From contig NC_015589.1 in assembly GCF_000215085.1 (NCBI RefSeq), positions 2,368,120 through 2,432,119 on the forward strand: a stretch of DNA of 64,000 bases. The letters run 5' to 3'. Positions within the stretch are counted from its first letter, which is position 1, and each line of letters starts with the position of its first letter. This document shows, piece by piece, positions 16,170 to 25,035 of this stretch. Source of the DNA: Desulforamulus ruminis DSM 2154. Its GTDB lineage: Bacteria; Bacillota; Desulfotomaculia; Desulfotomaculales; Desulfotomaculaceae. The position numbers and the translations under genes are program-made. Under the pieces are notes generated by a model. It was not told the DNA's origin, did not search any database, and worked only from the letters and a program-made list of their open reading frames with translations.

Positions 16170-17259
16170 AGCTCAAATTTCCTCTTGGCAGGCAACCGCC
16201 TATATCGTGATCCTGATCCTTCCCACCGCCATTTTATTTGTCCCAGCCACTACTGCCGCCTCAGCCGGTCCGGATGCTTGGCTGTCCCTGCTGGCGGCCT
16301 TGGTTTTCGGACTTCTGGTAGCAGGAATCGCCTCGGCCCTGGCCTCCCGCTTTCCCCAGGAAACACCGGTGGAATACGCACCCAGGCTGCTGGGCCGATA
16401 TCTGGGTAAGCTGGTGGGTTTGATCTTCGCCTGTTACTTTTATTACGTGGCCTACTTTGTACAGAGGCAGTTCACGGAACTAATGTCCACTACCTATTTA
16501 TTCAATACGCCGGTTTTAGTCAATATCGGCTTGTTAACGCTTATTGCCTGTTACGCCCTGTACCTGGGCATGGAACCGCTGGCCCGTACCAATACCGTGA
16601 TTACCTGTTTTTTTCTGATCAGTATCGTGGTCATATTTTTACTCATCCTAAAACACATTCGGCTGGAAAATTTTACACCGTTATTGGCCACTCCTCCGGG
16701 TAAAATCCTCTTTGGAGCGCTCTCTCCAGGCAGTTGGTTCGGGGAGTGTGCGGTCATTTTGATGCTGGCGCCTTTTCTGGCGGATAAAAAAAAGATTGCC
16801 CGGATTACCTTCGGGGCTGTCCTTATCGTTTTTTTCAGCATGGTTTTGGTCACCATCGGCGCCGTAGGACTTTTCGGACCCGAGACCACTTCCAGGCTGG
16901 TGTTCCCTACTTTCTCCCTGGCCCGCTACACCATGATCGAAACCTTTATGTCCCTGGATCGTGTGGATGTTTTGTTTATGGCCGTCTGGGTAGCCGGTAT
17001 GGCCTTTAAATTAACCACCTTTTTTTATGCCGGTACCCTGGCCTTTGCCCAGTTATTTGGACTTAAATCCTACCGGCCGTTGATCATTCCCGGAGGAATC
17101 CTGTTAACGGTTTTATCTTTGAACTCCTGGACCAATATTGCGGAATTGATGGAGTTTTCCGCCCAGGTGTTCCCACCTTCCGTTTCCTTTGTTAACTTTT
17201 TTCTTACTTTTTTACTTTACTTAATTTCATTTAAAGAACCATCACCAGGGGGCCAATGA
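16159..17259 (+). CDS. Spore germination permease, GerB family (second copy)
   Basis: A second GerB-type protein, 366 residues and about ten helices: ISSWQATAYIVILILPTAIL at the N-terminus, then TPVEYAPRLLGRYLGKLVGL and an SPGSWFGECAVILMLAPFL stretch like the first copy. The two are clearly related but far from identical, so the duplication is old. Its ATG (16159) lies eleven bases inside the first copy, implying coupled translation. Two B subunits in one operon suggest that the receptor can be assembled with either, widening the range of germinants. Confidence 0.9.
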   Translation: MKAEAQISSWQATAYIVILILPTAILFVPATTAASAGPDAWLSLLAALVFGLLVAGIASALASRFPQETPVEYAPRLLGRYLGKLVGLIFACYFYYVAYFVQRQFTELMSTTYLFNTPVLVNIGLLTLIACYALYLGMEPLARTNTVITCFFLISIVVIFLLILKHIRLENFTPLLATPPGKILFGALSPGSWFGECAVILMLAPFLADKKKIARITFGAVLIVFFSMVLVTIGAVGLFGPETTSRLVFPTFSLARYTMIETFMSLDRVDVLFMAVWVAGMAFKLTTFFYAGTLAFAQLFGLKSYRPLIIPGGILLTVLSLNSWTNIAELMEFSAQVFPPSVSFVNFFLTFLLYLISFKEPSPGGQ

Positions 17260-17263
17260 AAGA

Positions 17264-18904
17264 ATGATTAAATTTCTAAAAAAAATGACCCGGGTTCGCC
17301 AAAATAAAAATAAGTTTAAATCAGAGAAATCCGCCGGTCTCTCCGCAGAGGATAACCCTAAGATTTATACCGGAAAAGAACTAAGAAACACCCTCATTCT
17401 CCCGTCTTTGAAAAAAAATCTGGATTTTCTTAAAGAAATGTTGGGCGCCAATGTGGATCTGGTTATCCGGGATATTCAGATTGGCCGCAGCGAGATTAGA
17501 CCTGCCGCCCTGCTCTATTTTGACAACCTTACGGACTCCTCCCTGCTGGATCAGCATGTTTTGCGCCCTCTGGTTTTAGAAGTCTATGCCACCGGCCTGC
17601 GCACCGGTCCGGAAATCATTGATCAATTGGAAGCCGGCAACCTGATCACCCGGGCCGAGTTAAAAAAGGTGGAAAACTTTGACGCCCTGCTGGACGGTTT
17701 GCTGATCGGTGAAGTGGCGCTCCTTATTGACGGGTTCCCCTACGCTGTGTCCATCAGCATTAAAGGCTATAAATCCAGAAATGTGGCGGAACCCGATTCG
17801 GAACCGGTGGTCCGAGGGCCCAGGGATTCCTTTGTGGAAACCCTGAGCACCAACATCTCCTTAATTCGCAGAAGATTGCAGAGTCCCAACCTGGTCTTTG
17901 AACCCATAACCCTTGGCTATATTACCAAAACGAAGGTTTCCATGGCTTATCTGCGGGGGGTTTGTTCCCCGGATTTGGTCCGTGAAGTCCGCACCCGTTT
18001 AAAAAGAATTCATATCGACGGCGTGCTGGAAAGCGGTTACCTGGAAGAATTAATCCAGGATCACCCTTATTCGCCCTTTCCCCAGGTGGGTGTCACCGAG
18101 CGCCCGGACCGTGCCGCAGCCGGCCTTTTAGAGGGACGTGTGGTCATTCTTACGGACAATACGCCCATGGCCCTGTTGGCACCGGGGGAGTTTTTTTCTT
18201 TAATGCAGGCGGCGGAAGATTATTACAACCGCTATATTTTTTCAACTTTAATCCGCTTCTTTCGCTATACCGCCTTTATCATGGCTCTGCTGCTGCCTGC
18301 CGCTTACATTGCCATCACCACTTATCACCAGGAGATGATCCCCACCCAACTGCTGGTCAGCATCATGGCCGCCCGGCTGGGGGTTCCCTTTCCGGCCTTT
18401 TTGGAAGCTCTGCTGATGGAATTTTCCTTTGAACTGCTGCGGGAAGCCGGAGTCCGACTGCCCAGACCGGTGGGCCAGGCCGTCAGCATTGTAGGCGCTC
18501 TGGTGATCGGACAGGCTGCGGTGCAGGCTTCCCTGGTATCCCCTTTGATGGTAATTGTGGTGGCTGTAACTGGGATTGCCAATTTCACCATTCCCCAGTT
18601 CAATATTTCCGTGGCCATACGAACCCTGCGCTTTCCCTTAATGCTTTTAGCCGCCTTTCTGGGTCTGTACGGTGTAATGACCGGCGTGCTACTTCTATTG
18701 CTGCACATGTTTTCTTTAAGAAGCTTTGGGGTTCCTTACCTTTCCCCGCTGTCTCCCTTTAAACCCGGGGATTTGAAGGATGTGGCTGTGCGGGCTCCCT
18801 GGTGGACCTTAACCCGCCGCCCCTCGGAAACCGCCGATGCTTCCCTCAGAATGACTCCCGGTCAGATACCCCATCCTCCTAAAAAAGGAAGTGATCCCTC
18901 ATGA
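17264..18904 (+). CDS. Spore germination receptor subunit, GerA family
   Basis: A 546-residue protein of the GerA/GerKA/SpoVAF family. The large hydrophilic N-terminal domain (about 1-320) contains VDLVIRDIQIGRSEIR and QDHPYSPFPQVGVTERPDR; the C-terminal part has about five membrane helices, with PFPAFLEALLMEFSFELLRE and VGQAVSIVGALVIGQAAV as family hallmarks. It is the scaffold subunit of the receptor in the spore inner membrane. It starts five bases after the second gerB and its stop overlaps the gerC start (ATGA), so all are co-transcribed. Expression is expected in the forespore (sigma-G), but no such promoter was verified. Confidence 0.95.
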   Translation: MIKFLKKMTRVRQNKNKFKSEKSAGLSAEDNPKIYTGKELRNTLILPSLKKNLDFLKEMLGANVDLVIRDIQIGRSEIRPAALLYFDNLTDSSLLDQHVLRPLVLEVYATGLRTGPEIIDQLEAGNLITRAELKKVENFDALLDGLLIGEVALLIDGFPYAVSISIKGYKSRNVAEPDSEPVVRGPRDSFVETLSTNISLIRRRLQSPNLVFEPITLGYITKTKVSMAYLRGVCSPDLVREVRTRLKRIHIDGVLESGYLEELIQDHPYSPFPQVGVTERPDRAAAGLLEGRVVILTDNTPMALLAPGEFFSLMQAAEDYYNRYIFSTLIRFFRYTAFIMALLLPAAYIAITTYHQEMIPTQLLVSIMAARLGVPFPAFLEALLMEFSFELLREAGVRLPRPVGQAVSIVGALVIGQAAVQASLVSPLMVIVVAVTGIANFTIPQFNISVAIRTLRFPLMLLAAFLGLYGVMTGVLLLLLHMFSLRSFGVPYLSPLSPFKPGDLKDVAVRAPWWTLTRRPSETADASLRMTPGQIPHPPKKGSDPS

Positions 18905-20109
18905 TGAAGAAAGTCATCATTCTGCTGGTGATTTGTCTTTTTCTTCCCGGCTGCTGGGATTTAACGGAACCAGAAAAACTGGGTCTGGTTATGGCCCTGG
19001 GAGTGGACCTGGCCGAGAACAATCAAATTGAGCTGATTTGCGCCGAAGTAAATGTGCGTGCGGTAGCCGGCGGGGGTATGGGAAGCAACGGCGCTACCGT
19101 TGAACCCCCCTTCCATATTCACTCCGGCACCGGCATCACCATTTTTGACGCCATTCGAAGAATGTCCAGGGAAGCCGCCTACCGGTTGTTTTTCGGACAT
19201 ATTCAAGCCATCATTCTTTCCGAAGAACTGGCAACCACCCGGGGTATTCGACCGGTTATTGATTTTTTTGAACGGGATCCCGAAATGCGGCGGGGCACTT
19301 GGCTGCTGATCGCCAAAAAGGGGCAACTGACCAAGGTGCTTACCTCAGATATGCCGATCAAGGACAGTAAAGGCCAGTTTTTGGCAGGCATCATTAAACA
19401 CCGGGAAAGAAGTTCCTTTTATGCGCCCAACCGGCTGGGGGATTTTGTAGAATTTTTTACGGAGCAGGGTCATGAAACCTATACCGCCGGAGTCATTGTA
19501 ACCTCCGTCCCCTCCGAAGAGAATCCTGCCTCTACCGGTAATCCCTCCAAACCCCAAACCGCTGATTTAGCTGTTCTGGATACCGCTATTTTTAAAAACG
19601 ATAAAATGGTTGGCTGGTTTAATGACAGGGAGAGCCGGGGATTGTTGTGGGTCAAGGGACAGGTACGGGGCGGGGTGATCAACGCCCCCTGGAAGGATCA
19701 GCAAATTGCCTTGGAAATTTTATCCTCCCAGGCCCAGGTGAAGCCGGTCATTGTGGATGGAAAAATTCAATTCAATATTCATATCAAGGTAAAGTCCAAT
19801 ATTGGAGAAAGTCAAACTGATTTAGACTTCAGCCAAACCAAAGTGATTGAAGAAATTCAAAAATTGCAGTCTCAAGAGGTGAAAAAAGAAATTGTCATGG
19901 CTTTTAACAAATCCAAGGAATTGGAAAGCGACCCCTTCGGATTTGGTCGACACTTCTATGCCAGCTTCCCGCAGCAATGGAATCAAATCAAGGAACAATG
20001 GTATGAATACTATCCCAATATCGCCTTAAATATTACCGTTGATTCGGAAATCAGCCGTATTGGGATTATCTCTAAAACCGCCAGAAAATCCGACGGAAAA
20101 GAGGAGTGA
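18901..20109 (+). CDS. Spore germination lipoprotein, Ger(x)C family
   Basis: A 402-residue lipoprotein subunit of the germination receptor. The N-terminus has a short basic and hydrophobic signal and a lipobox (LPGC, Cys18), followed by WDLTEPEKLGLVMALGVD, as in GerC/GerKC proteins. The central domain has the family's PFHIHSGTGITIFDAIRRM and HIQAIILSEELA stretches. It is anchored outside the spore inner membrane. Its ATG overlaps the gerA stop. No catalytic function is expected. Confidence 0.95.
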   Translation: MMKKVIILLVICLFLPGCWDLTEPEKLGLVMALGVDLAENNQIELICAEVNVRAVAGGGMGSNGATVEPPFHIHSGTGITIFDAIRRMSREAAYRLFFGHIQAIILSEELATTRGIRPVIDFFERDPEMRRGTWLLIAKKGQLTKVLTSDMPIKDSKGQFLAGIIKHRERSSFYAPNRLGDFVEFFTEQGHETYTAGVIVTSVPSEENPASTGNPSKPQTADLAVLDTAIFKNDKMVGWFNDRESRGLLWVKGQVRGGVINAPWKDQQIALEILSSQAQVKPVIVDGKIQFNIHIKVKSNIGESQTDLDFSQTKVIEEIQKLQSQEVKKEIVMAFNKSKELESDPFGFGRHFYASFPQQWNQIKEQWYEYYPNIALNITVDSEISRIGIISKTARKSDGKEE

Positions 20110-20116
20110 GAAGGTC

Positions 20117-20347
20117 ATGCCTGCGGTGCTGTTAACCTGCTTTTTTGCGGTGGTTTTATGGATACAACTGCCTTCTTTAATCAAAAGAAAAAACTTCCGG
20201 GAAATCATTGCCTATTCTCTGATGATGATAATGGGTATGGTCTATAGTTACGCTTATCTTTGGGATATTAAACTGCCCAATCCCACCCATGCCGTTGATG
20301 CGGTATTTCGACCCATAACGAAGTTTTTGGACCATCTGCTGGTGTAA
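20117..20347 (+). CDS. Small membrane protein at the end of the ger operon
   Basis: A 76-residue protein with two likely membrane segments (about 2-16 and 29-48) and an outward tail ending HAVDAVFRPITKFLDHLLV. It begins eight bases after gerC stops, behind GAGAAGG, so it belongs to the operon. Similar short proteins ('GerD-unrelated' small membrane ORFs) follow ger operons in some clostridia, and a role as accessory subunit of the receptor is possible but unproven. I do not recognise a named family. Confidence 0.7.
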   Translation: MPAVLLTCFFAVVLWIQLPSLIKRKNFREIIAYSLMMIMGMVYSYAYLWDIKLPNPTHAVDAVFRPITKFLDHLLV

Positions 20348-20357
20348 AGAACCCTGT

Positions 20358-21779
20358 TTAAAATTTAGGGTAGTATTTTCTAACTTTTCTTTTCGGTTCA
20401 TGATAACCTAACTGGATGCCCGCAATCTCCGCCACCTCTTTGTCAATGGCAAAGAGGTCTTCCTTGGAAACCTCCCGGATGGAGGTTTTGCCAAGGGCCT
20501 TAACCCCTTCTTCCATTTCGTAAACCGTGGCGTGCAGGAACCGGGCCAGGCTTTTAGCCCCCTCCTCCACCTTAAATTTGTTTTTATATTTGCCATTTTC
20601 CCAGGCCAATTGCGTGGGAGGCTCAAAGGGAACCACTTTTAAAACCTGGGTATGGGTTGTGGCAAAGAGTACCGCCGTACCCAGGTATACGGCGTCGGCT
20701 CCCAGAGCCAGCATCTTCAGGCAGTCACCGGGAGTGGAAAGTCCACCGCCTACCAGCAGGCTCACTTTTCCCCGCAAATGATGTTTCTCCCAAAACTTGG
20801 CGGCTCTGGCAGCGGCAATAAAGGTAGGTACGCCAAAGTCATCCTCCAATAGGGGCAGAGAGCCATGGGTGCCCCCCTCAGCCCCATCAACACTGACAAA
20901 ATCCGCTCCGGCCCCCACAATGATCTTTAAGTCCTCTTCCAGATCCTTGCCCGCCCCGATTTTGACCCCTACCGGGACTCCACCGGTCACCTTGCGCAGA
21001 TATTCAATCAGCTCCTTTAAATCCTCCTGGCTGGCCACACCTTCCAGCCGGTTATGGATGACCGCATCCTGTCCCCTGCGGAGACCCAGCCGTTTTCTAA
21101 GCAACCCGCTCATATGCTCGGCCTTCAGTGTTTTTCCCGTTCCGGCATTGGCTCCGTGGCCAAATTGAATCTCAATGGCGTCACTTTGTTTCAGGTATTT
21201 CTCATCCCGGTTCCAGGATATGCGCGAAAACTGCAGAATGAGGTGTCGGGCCGCTTTTCTTTCTGCCTCCAGCCAAGGTCCCAGACCGGTGTTGGTGGCG
21301 GTTCCGGCCCTGGCCGAGCCCTTGGCAAAGGCAATTTTATATGCCTCGGAAAGGGCCAGACCGTAAGCCATCCCTGCCACTAACAGGGGAATTTTTAACC
21401 GTAAGGGTTTTCTTGCTTGGGGGCCAATGGTTACGCCGGTATCGATATTGGTCTCCCTTTTAGTGGGCAGCTTATGAAGCTGGGCAATGTTAAACAGGAT
21501 TTTATCCAAATAATTGAAAGTACGCGGACCTCCAATGGGTCTTTCAATGAAACTGTCGGTACCTGCCCGCAGTTCCGTCTGAATAAGTTTATTGACATCG
21601 TAGCGCTGGATGGAGGTGGCCAGCATCCACAGGTTCTTTTCATGTTGATCCTGAATAAGCGGATAGGTAATCCAATCGGCGATATAATCCACAATCTTGC
21701 GGGTGGCCAGGATTCCTCCGAAGGTCAGCAAACCAGCCGCCCCAAGCCTTTTAATCAGAGACATCTTTCTTTCTGACAC
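20358..21779 (-). CDS. FMN-binding glutamate synthase-like protein
   Basis: A 473-residue protein dominated by the FMN-binding barrel of glutamate synthase (GltB central domain): GPWLEAERKAARHLILQFSR, EIQFGHGANAGTGKTLKAEH, then VPVGVKIGAGKDLEEDLKII, DFVSVDGAEGGTHGS, and LLVGGGLSTPGDCLKMLALG with ADAVYLGTA. Glutaminase and the Cys residues of the 3Fe-4S site are lacking, so it cannot be a complete glutamate synthase. An N-terminal hydrophobic stretch (about 8-30) may hold it to the membrane. Stand-alone members are common in anaerobes; the substrate is uncertain. It converges on the ger operon with only ten bases between. Confidence 0.85.
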   Translation of the reverse strand: MSERKMSLIKRLGAAGLLTFGGILATRKIVDYIADWITYPLIQDQHEKNLWMLATSIQRYDVNKLIQTELRAGTDSFIERPIGGPRTFNYLDKILFNIAQLHKLPTKRETNIDTGVTIGPQARKPLRLKIPLLVAGMAYGLALSEAYKIAFAKGSARAGTATNTGLGPWLEAERKAARHLILQFSRISWNRDEKYLKQSDAIEIQFGHGANAGTGKTLKAEHMSGLLRKRLGLRRGQDAVIHNRLEGVASQEDLKELIEYLRKVTGGVPVGVKIGAGKDLEEDLKIIVGAGADFVSVDGAEGGTHGSLPLLEDDFGVPTFIAAARAAKFWEKHHLRGKVSLLVGGGLSTPGDCLKMLALGADAVYLGTAVLFATTHTQVLKVVPFEPPTQLAWENGKYKNKFKVEEGAKSLARFLHATVYEMEEGVKALGKTSIREVSKEDLFAIDKEVAEIAGIQLGYHEPKRKVRKYYPKF

Positions 21780-21918
21780 TGCATCATCCTCCCGCTGTTA
21801 ACGGATTCCTGTAGATTGCAATTTCACATTCGTTTTTAAAGGGTTGTCCGGTTTTCGTGCTAGCTTGTTCCACGAAGGCATATATTTTATCAACATCCAT
21901 TGTAAAGGGGTTCTGGCC

Positions 21919-22374
21919 ATGCACTCCGGGGAAATCATCATGGTTATTTTATTAATTATTGGTTTGGTAGCCCGTTCCAATCTTATTTCCGTCTGTGCCT
22001 GCATTTTGCTCTTCCTTCAGTTCAGTAAACTGGATTTTCTCTTCCCTTATTTAGAAACTCACGGACTGGAGCTGGGCCTGTTGTTTTTATTGCTGTCCAT
22101 CCTGGTTCCCATCGCCACTGAAAGGGTTACCGGCCGGGACCTGCTTTACAATGTCACCTCGCTGCCCGGTATTTTGGCCATTGTCGGCGGAGTCATGGCC
22201 ACGCACCTTAACAGCGAGGGATTAAAATTAATGCAAATTGATCCCGGCATTATTTTTGGTCTCATTGTAGGTTCCGTTATTGGCATTCTTTTTTTTAACG
22301 GACAACCGGTGGGCCCCCTTATGGCCGCAGGCGTTGCCTCCCTCTTTCTGGAGGTTTTAAGCTGGTTTAGCTAA
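21919..22374 (+). CDS. DUF441 membrane protein
   Basis: A 152-residue integral membrane protein of the DUF441 family (YeaL/YtwI). It has four to five helices and the conserved stretches LVPIATERVTGRDLLYNVTS and PGIIFGLIVGSVIGILFFNG. The function of the family is unknown. ATG 21919 has AAAGGGG before it; the frame runs on upstream without a ribosome site. It ends four bases inside the convergent DUF5665 gene. Confidence 0.85.
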   Translation: MHSGEIIMVILLIIGLVARSNLISVCACILLFLQFSKLDFLFPYLETHGLELGLLFLLLSILVPIATERVTGRDLLYNVTSLPGILAIVGGVMATHLNSEGLKLMQIDPGIIFGLIVGSVIGILFFNGQPVGPLMAAGVASLFLEVLSWFS

Positions 22375-22664
22375 TACATCTTAATTTGCACCATCTGCAC
22401 CACCTGGGCAATAAAACCTCCAATAACCGGTAGATTAAGCACCACCAGCTTTCTTAACAGGTAAAGCAGCACTGCGCCCAAAATGGTAAAACCCACGGCA
22501 ATGCCCAGTCCTCTGGCAATTCCGGAAATGAAATTGACCCATAACAACCGGCGGGTATCGCCTAGAAGCTCTACGTATTCCGCCAGTTTCATTTTTTCCA
22601 TATTTTCAGCCAGCCGGTCAATCCTTCCTTGTAAGGAAGTGACTCCTTTTTTAACCTGTTCCAT
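22371..22664 (-). CDS. DUF5665 small membrane protein
   Basis: A 97-residue protein: an amphipathic N-terminus (LQGRIDRLAENMEKMKLAEY), then two hydrophobic segments (about 42-70 and 76-92). It resembles the DUF5665 family of spore-forming Firmicutes, with no known function. ATG 22664 is seven bases after AGGAGG, better than the GTG/ATG upstream. Its 3' end overlaps the DUF441 gene by four bases, so the two transcripts are antisense there. Confidence 0.75.
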   Translation of the reverse strand: MEQVKKGVTSLQGRIDRLAENMEKMKLAEYVELLGDTRRLLWVNFISGIARGLGIAVGFTILGAVLLYLLRKLVVLNLPVIGGFIAQVVQMVQIKMY

Positions 22665-22792
22665 CACCATTCCTCCTGCCGCTATTTTTTCCAGAGAAGG
22701 CCTTTTTATCTCGCAAGAATTAAAGCCATTTGCTGGTACTGACTTTGGAGAAATTGAAAACGATCTGGAGCTGCTCTAAACGGGCCAATTAG

Positions 22793-22868
22793 AATAGACC
22801 ACGGATTAATCATCCAATATTTTAAAATCCGCGCAAATCCGTAAAATCCGTTCAATCCGCGTTCTATT
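22793..22868. repeat. Dispersed palindromic repeat, copy B
   Basis: AATAGACCACGGATTAA at the left and AATCCGCGTTCTATT at the right bracket AAATCCG units. The left arm is short and eroded, the right arm (22824-22868) well kept. It lies between the DUF5665 gene and the end of the hydrogenase operon. Confidence 0.75.
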
Positions 22869-22946
22869 GCTTTTTAAAAAAGAAGGAGCTGCGCATTAAC
22901 CTTGTCAGGTTCTTTTTGCCTCAGCTCCCTCTATATCTATTAAATT

Positions 22947-23615
22947 CTAGGCCGGTTTTTCCACGGTATTTTTCCCTCTCAGCCATTCTATCCAGGAAAG
23001 GCAGCCTTCTCCTGTAACAGCCGAAAGCTCCAAAACCGGAACCGCCGGATGAATCTTTTTAATATTGTCTATGAGCTGTTGGGTATCTGCCTGCAGCCTA
23101 TTTTTGAGATCCATTTTATTAATGACCACCAGATCCGCCCCCCGGAACATTACCGGATATTTCAAGGGCTTTTCCGGTCCTTCTGTCAGGCTGGTAACCA
23201 CCACCCGTTGATGTTCTCCCAGGTTAAAAGCTGCCGGGCAGATGAGATTGCCAATGTTTTCAATAAATAGTAAATCCAGACCCTTTAAATGGATATGGGT
23301 CAGGGCACTGGCAATCATCCTGGCGTTTAGGTGACAACTGCCGCCAAAGGTTTCGGTAGCAATTTGCACCGCCTGAATGCCAAACTTGGCCAGCCGCTCA
23401 GCATCATAGGTGCTGGCAACATCTCCTTCAATTACCGCGGTTTGCAAGTCTCCGGCCAACAGTTCCAGGGTTTTCTCCAACAAAGCCGTCTTTCCACAGC
23501 CGGGAGAACCCATCAGATTCACCGCGCGGATGCCGTGCTCCTCAAAAAGCTGCCGGTTCTCTTCGGCCATATTCTCATTGGCCTCCAAGAGCTGTTTTAA
23601 AAGAGTTATCTTCAT
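22947..23615 (-). CDS. hypB: Hydrogenase nickel incorporation GTPase
   Basis: HypB hydrolyses GTP to drive nickel delivery to the [NiFe] hydrogenase large subunit, together with HypA. The 222-residue chain has the P-loop GSPGCGKTA (36-44), metal-site residues Cys94-His95 in GGSCHLNARM, the IENIGNLICPAAF stretch and the guanine motif NKMD. It lacks the N-terminal His-rich or CxxCGC extension found in some species, so it probably does not store nickel. It is the last gene of the ten-gene operon, and its start overlaps hypA by 41 bases. Confidence 0.96.
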   Translation of the reverse strand: MKITLLKQLLEANENMAEENRQLFEEHGIRAVNLMGSPGCGKTALLEKTLELLAGDLQTAVIEGDVASTYDAERLAKFGIQAVQIATETFGGSCHLNARMIASALTHIHLKGLDLLFIENIGNLICPAAFNLGEHQRVVVTSLTEGPEKPLKYPVMFRGADLVVINKMDLKNRLQADTQQLIDNIKKIHPAVPVLELSAVTGEGCLSWIEWLRGKNTVEKPA

Positions 23616-23985
23616 CTTGCGTCATTCCCTCCTTTTCTGCCTCTTCCACCTGGATGAAATCAATGATCATTTCTCCCCCTGCCACCATTTCCACATCTTC
23701 ACTGGAACAATCGGGGCAATGAAACCGGGGCGTTTCCAGGTTTTTTTGCCTCAGACAACGGCGGCAGCGGATCACCAGCGGTATTTCCTCAATTATTAGC
23801 CTGGTTCCCGCGAATGAGGTATTTTGCACCAGCAACTCATAACAGAAACCCAGTGTTTCCGGAACAACCGATGTAAATTTACCGACTTTAAGATGGACCT
23901 CTTTGATCTGCCGACCGCTTCCCAGCTCCTCTTGGTATTCACCAAGGATTTTTAACAAATCCTGGGCCATGGATAATTCATGCAA
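23575..23985 (-). CDS. hypA: Hydrogenase nickel incorporation protein
   Basis: HypA is the small nickel- and zinc-binding chaperone that works with HypB. The N-terminus MHELS holds the nickel ligand His2, and the zinc site is Cys74, Cys77, Cys90 and Cys93. At 136 residues it is somewhat longer than usual, with an acidic C-terminal tail (VEEAEKEGMTQDEDN) that overlaps the hypB start. Belonging to the [NiFe] maturation operon is clear from order and strand. Confidence 0.95.
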   Translation of the reverse strand: MHELSMAQDLLKILGEYQEELGSGRQIKEVHLKVGKFTSVVPETLGFCYELLVQNTSFAGTRLIIEEIPLVIRCRRCLRQKNLETPRFHCPDCSSEDVEMVAGGEMIIDFIQVEEAEKEGMTQDEDNSFKTALGGQ

Positions 23986-24014
23986 GATGACGGCTCCTTT
24001 ATACTAACATTGAT

Positions 24015-25034
24015 TCAACAAATCCTCGGCAGTTGGTCTGCCGCCAGGGTGTCTACCAGACGCTTTCCCCCCGTCGCGGTGTGCAGCAAAACCCTGCCGG
24101 CAGGCCCTGAGGTTACCTCGCCGATGATCCGGCTTTCCCTGCCCTGGGGGTGGCTGCGCATGGTCTTCAGTAAAAGATCCGCATCCTCCCGGGCTGCAAT
24201 CACCACCACTTTGCCTTCATTGGCCACATACAGGGGATCAAAACCAATCAGCCGGCACAGAGTAAGGATTTCTTTGCTTACAGGCAGGGCTTCTTCCTCC
24301 AGGGTCAAACCAAAATTCATGCCCCGAACCAGTTCATTCAGTGTGGTGGCCAGTCCGCCCCGGGTGGGATCACGCATGATTTTAATTTGATCCGACACTT
24401 CCAGCATCCCGGCAATCAAGGAGTGCAGCGGGGCCGCGTCACTTTGTATGGCTGTTTCAAAATGAAGTTTCTCCCGGGCGGAAAGAACCGCTATACCATG
24501 ATCCCCAATGGTTCCGTTAATCAACACCTTGTCTCCCACGCGAATTTTCTCCTGGCCCAAAGAAATCCCCTCCTTGACCATTCCCAGCCCGGACATATGA
24601 ATAAACAACCCGTCCGCCTCGCCTCGGCCCACCACTTTGGTATCTCCTGTCACCACTTCAACCCCTGCCAGCCGGGCCGTTTGACCCATGGAGCAAACAA
24701 CCCTTTCCAGCGTATCCATGGTCAGCCCCTCCTCCATGATCAGCCCGCAGGAAAGATACATCGGTGCCGCCCCCATTACCGCCAGATCATTGATCGTCCC
24801 GCAGACCGCCAGCTTTCCGATGTCTCCCCCGGGAAAGAAAAGGGGTTTTATGACATAGGCATCAGTGGTAAAGGCCCATGATGCTTCCTTCAGGTCAACC
24901 ACCGCCGCATCCGCTAAAGGCGCCAGCCTGGGATTGTTAAAACGGGGCAGCAGCAGGCGGTCAATTAAACCGGAGGTCAGCCTTCCGCCGCTGCCATGAG
25001 CCAACAGGATTGTTTCGGTCTTTTGCTCAGAAAT
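24015..25034 (-). CDS. hypE: Carbamoyl-dehydratase HypE; probable ATT start
   Basis: HypE dehydrates the thiocarbamate made by HypF to a thiocyanate, giving the CN ligands of the active-site iron. The chain has LAHGSGGRLTSGLIDRLLLP at the N-terminus, the DAAVVDLKEASWAFTTDAYV segment, RDPTRGGLATTLNEL, and the C-terminal tail ending LPRIC with the essential final Cys. No ATG or GTG lies upstream of the conserved ETILLAHG; the frame is closed by a stop just above. An ATT at 25034, placed five bases after AGGGGTGAT and one base after hypD stops, is the best-supported start; TTG 25004 would lose the first strand. Confidence 0.85.
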   Translation of the reverse strand: MSEQKTETILLAHGSGGRLTSGLIDRLLLPRFNNPRLAPLADAAVVDLKEASWAFTTDAYVIKPLFFPGGDIGKLAVCGTINDLAVMGAAPMYLSCGLIMEEGLTMDTLERVVCSMGQTARLAGVEVVTGDTKVVGRGEADGLFIHMSGLGMVKEGISLGQEKIRVGDKVLINGTIGDHGIAVLSAREKLHFETAIQSDAAPLHSLIAGMLEVSDQIKIMRDPTRGGLATTLNELVRGMNFGLTLEEEALPVSKEILTLCRLIGFDPLYVANEGKVVVIAAREDADLLLKTMRSHPQGRESRIIGEVTSGPAGRVLLHTATGGKRLVDTLAADQLPRIC

Positions 25035-25035
25035 G

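Noticed and set aside
25004-25034. TTG 25004 as the hypE start
   Set aside because: It would give MAHGSGGR and delete the first conserved strand; no ribosome site precedes it, whereas AGGGGTGAT precedes ATT 25034. It remains the fallback if ATT is disproved.
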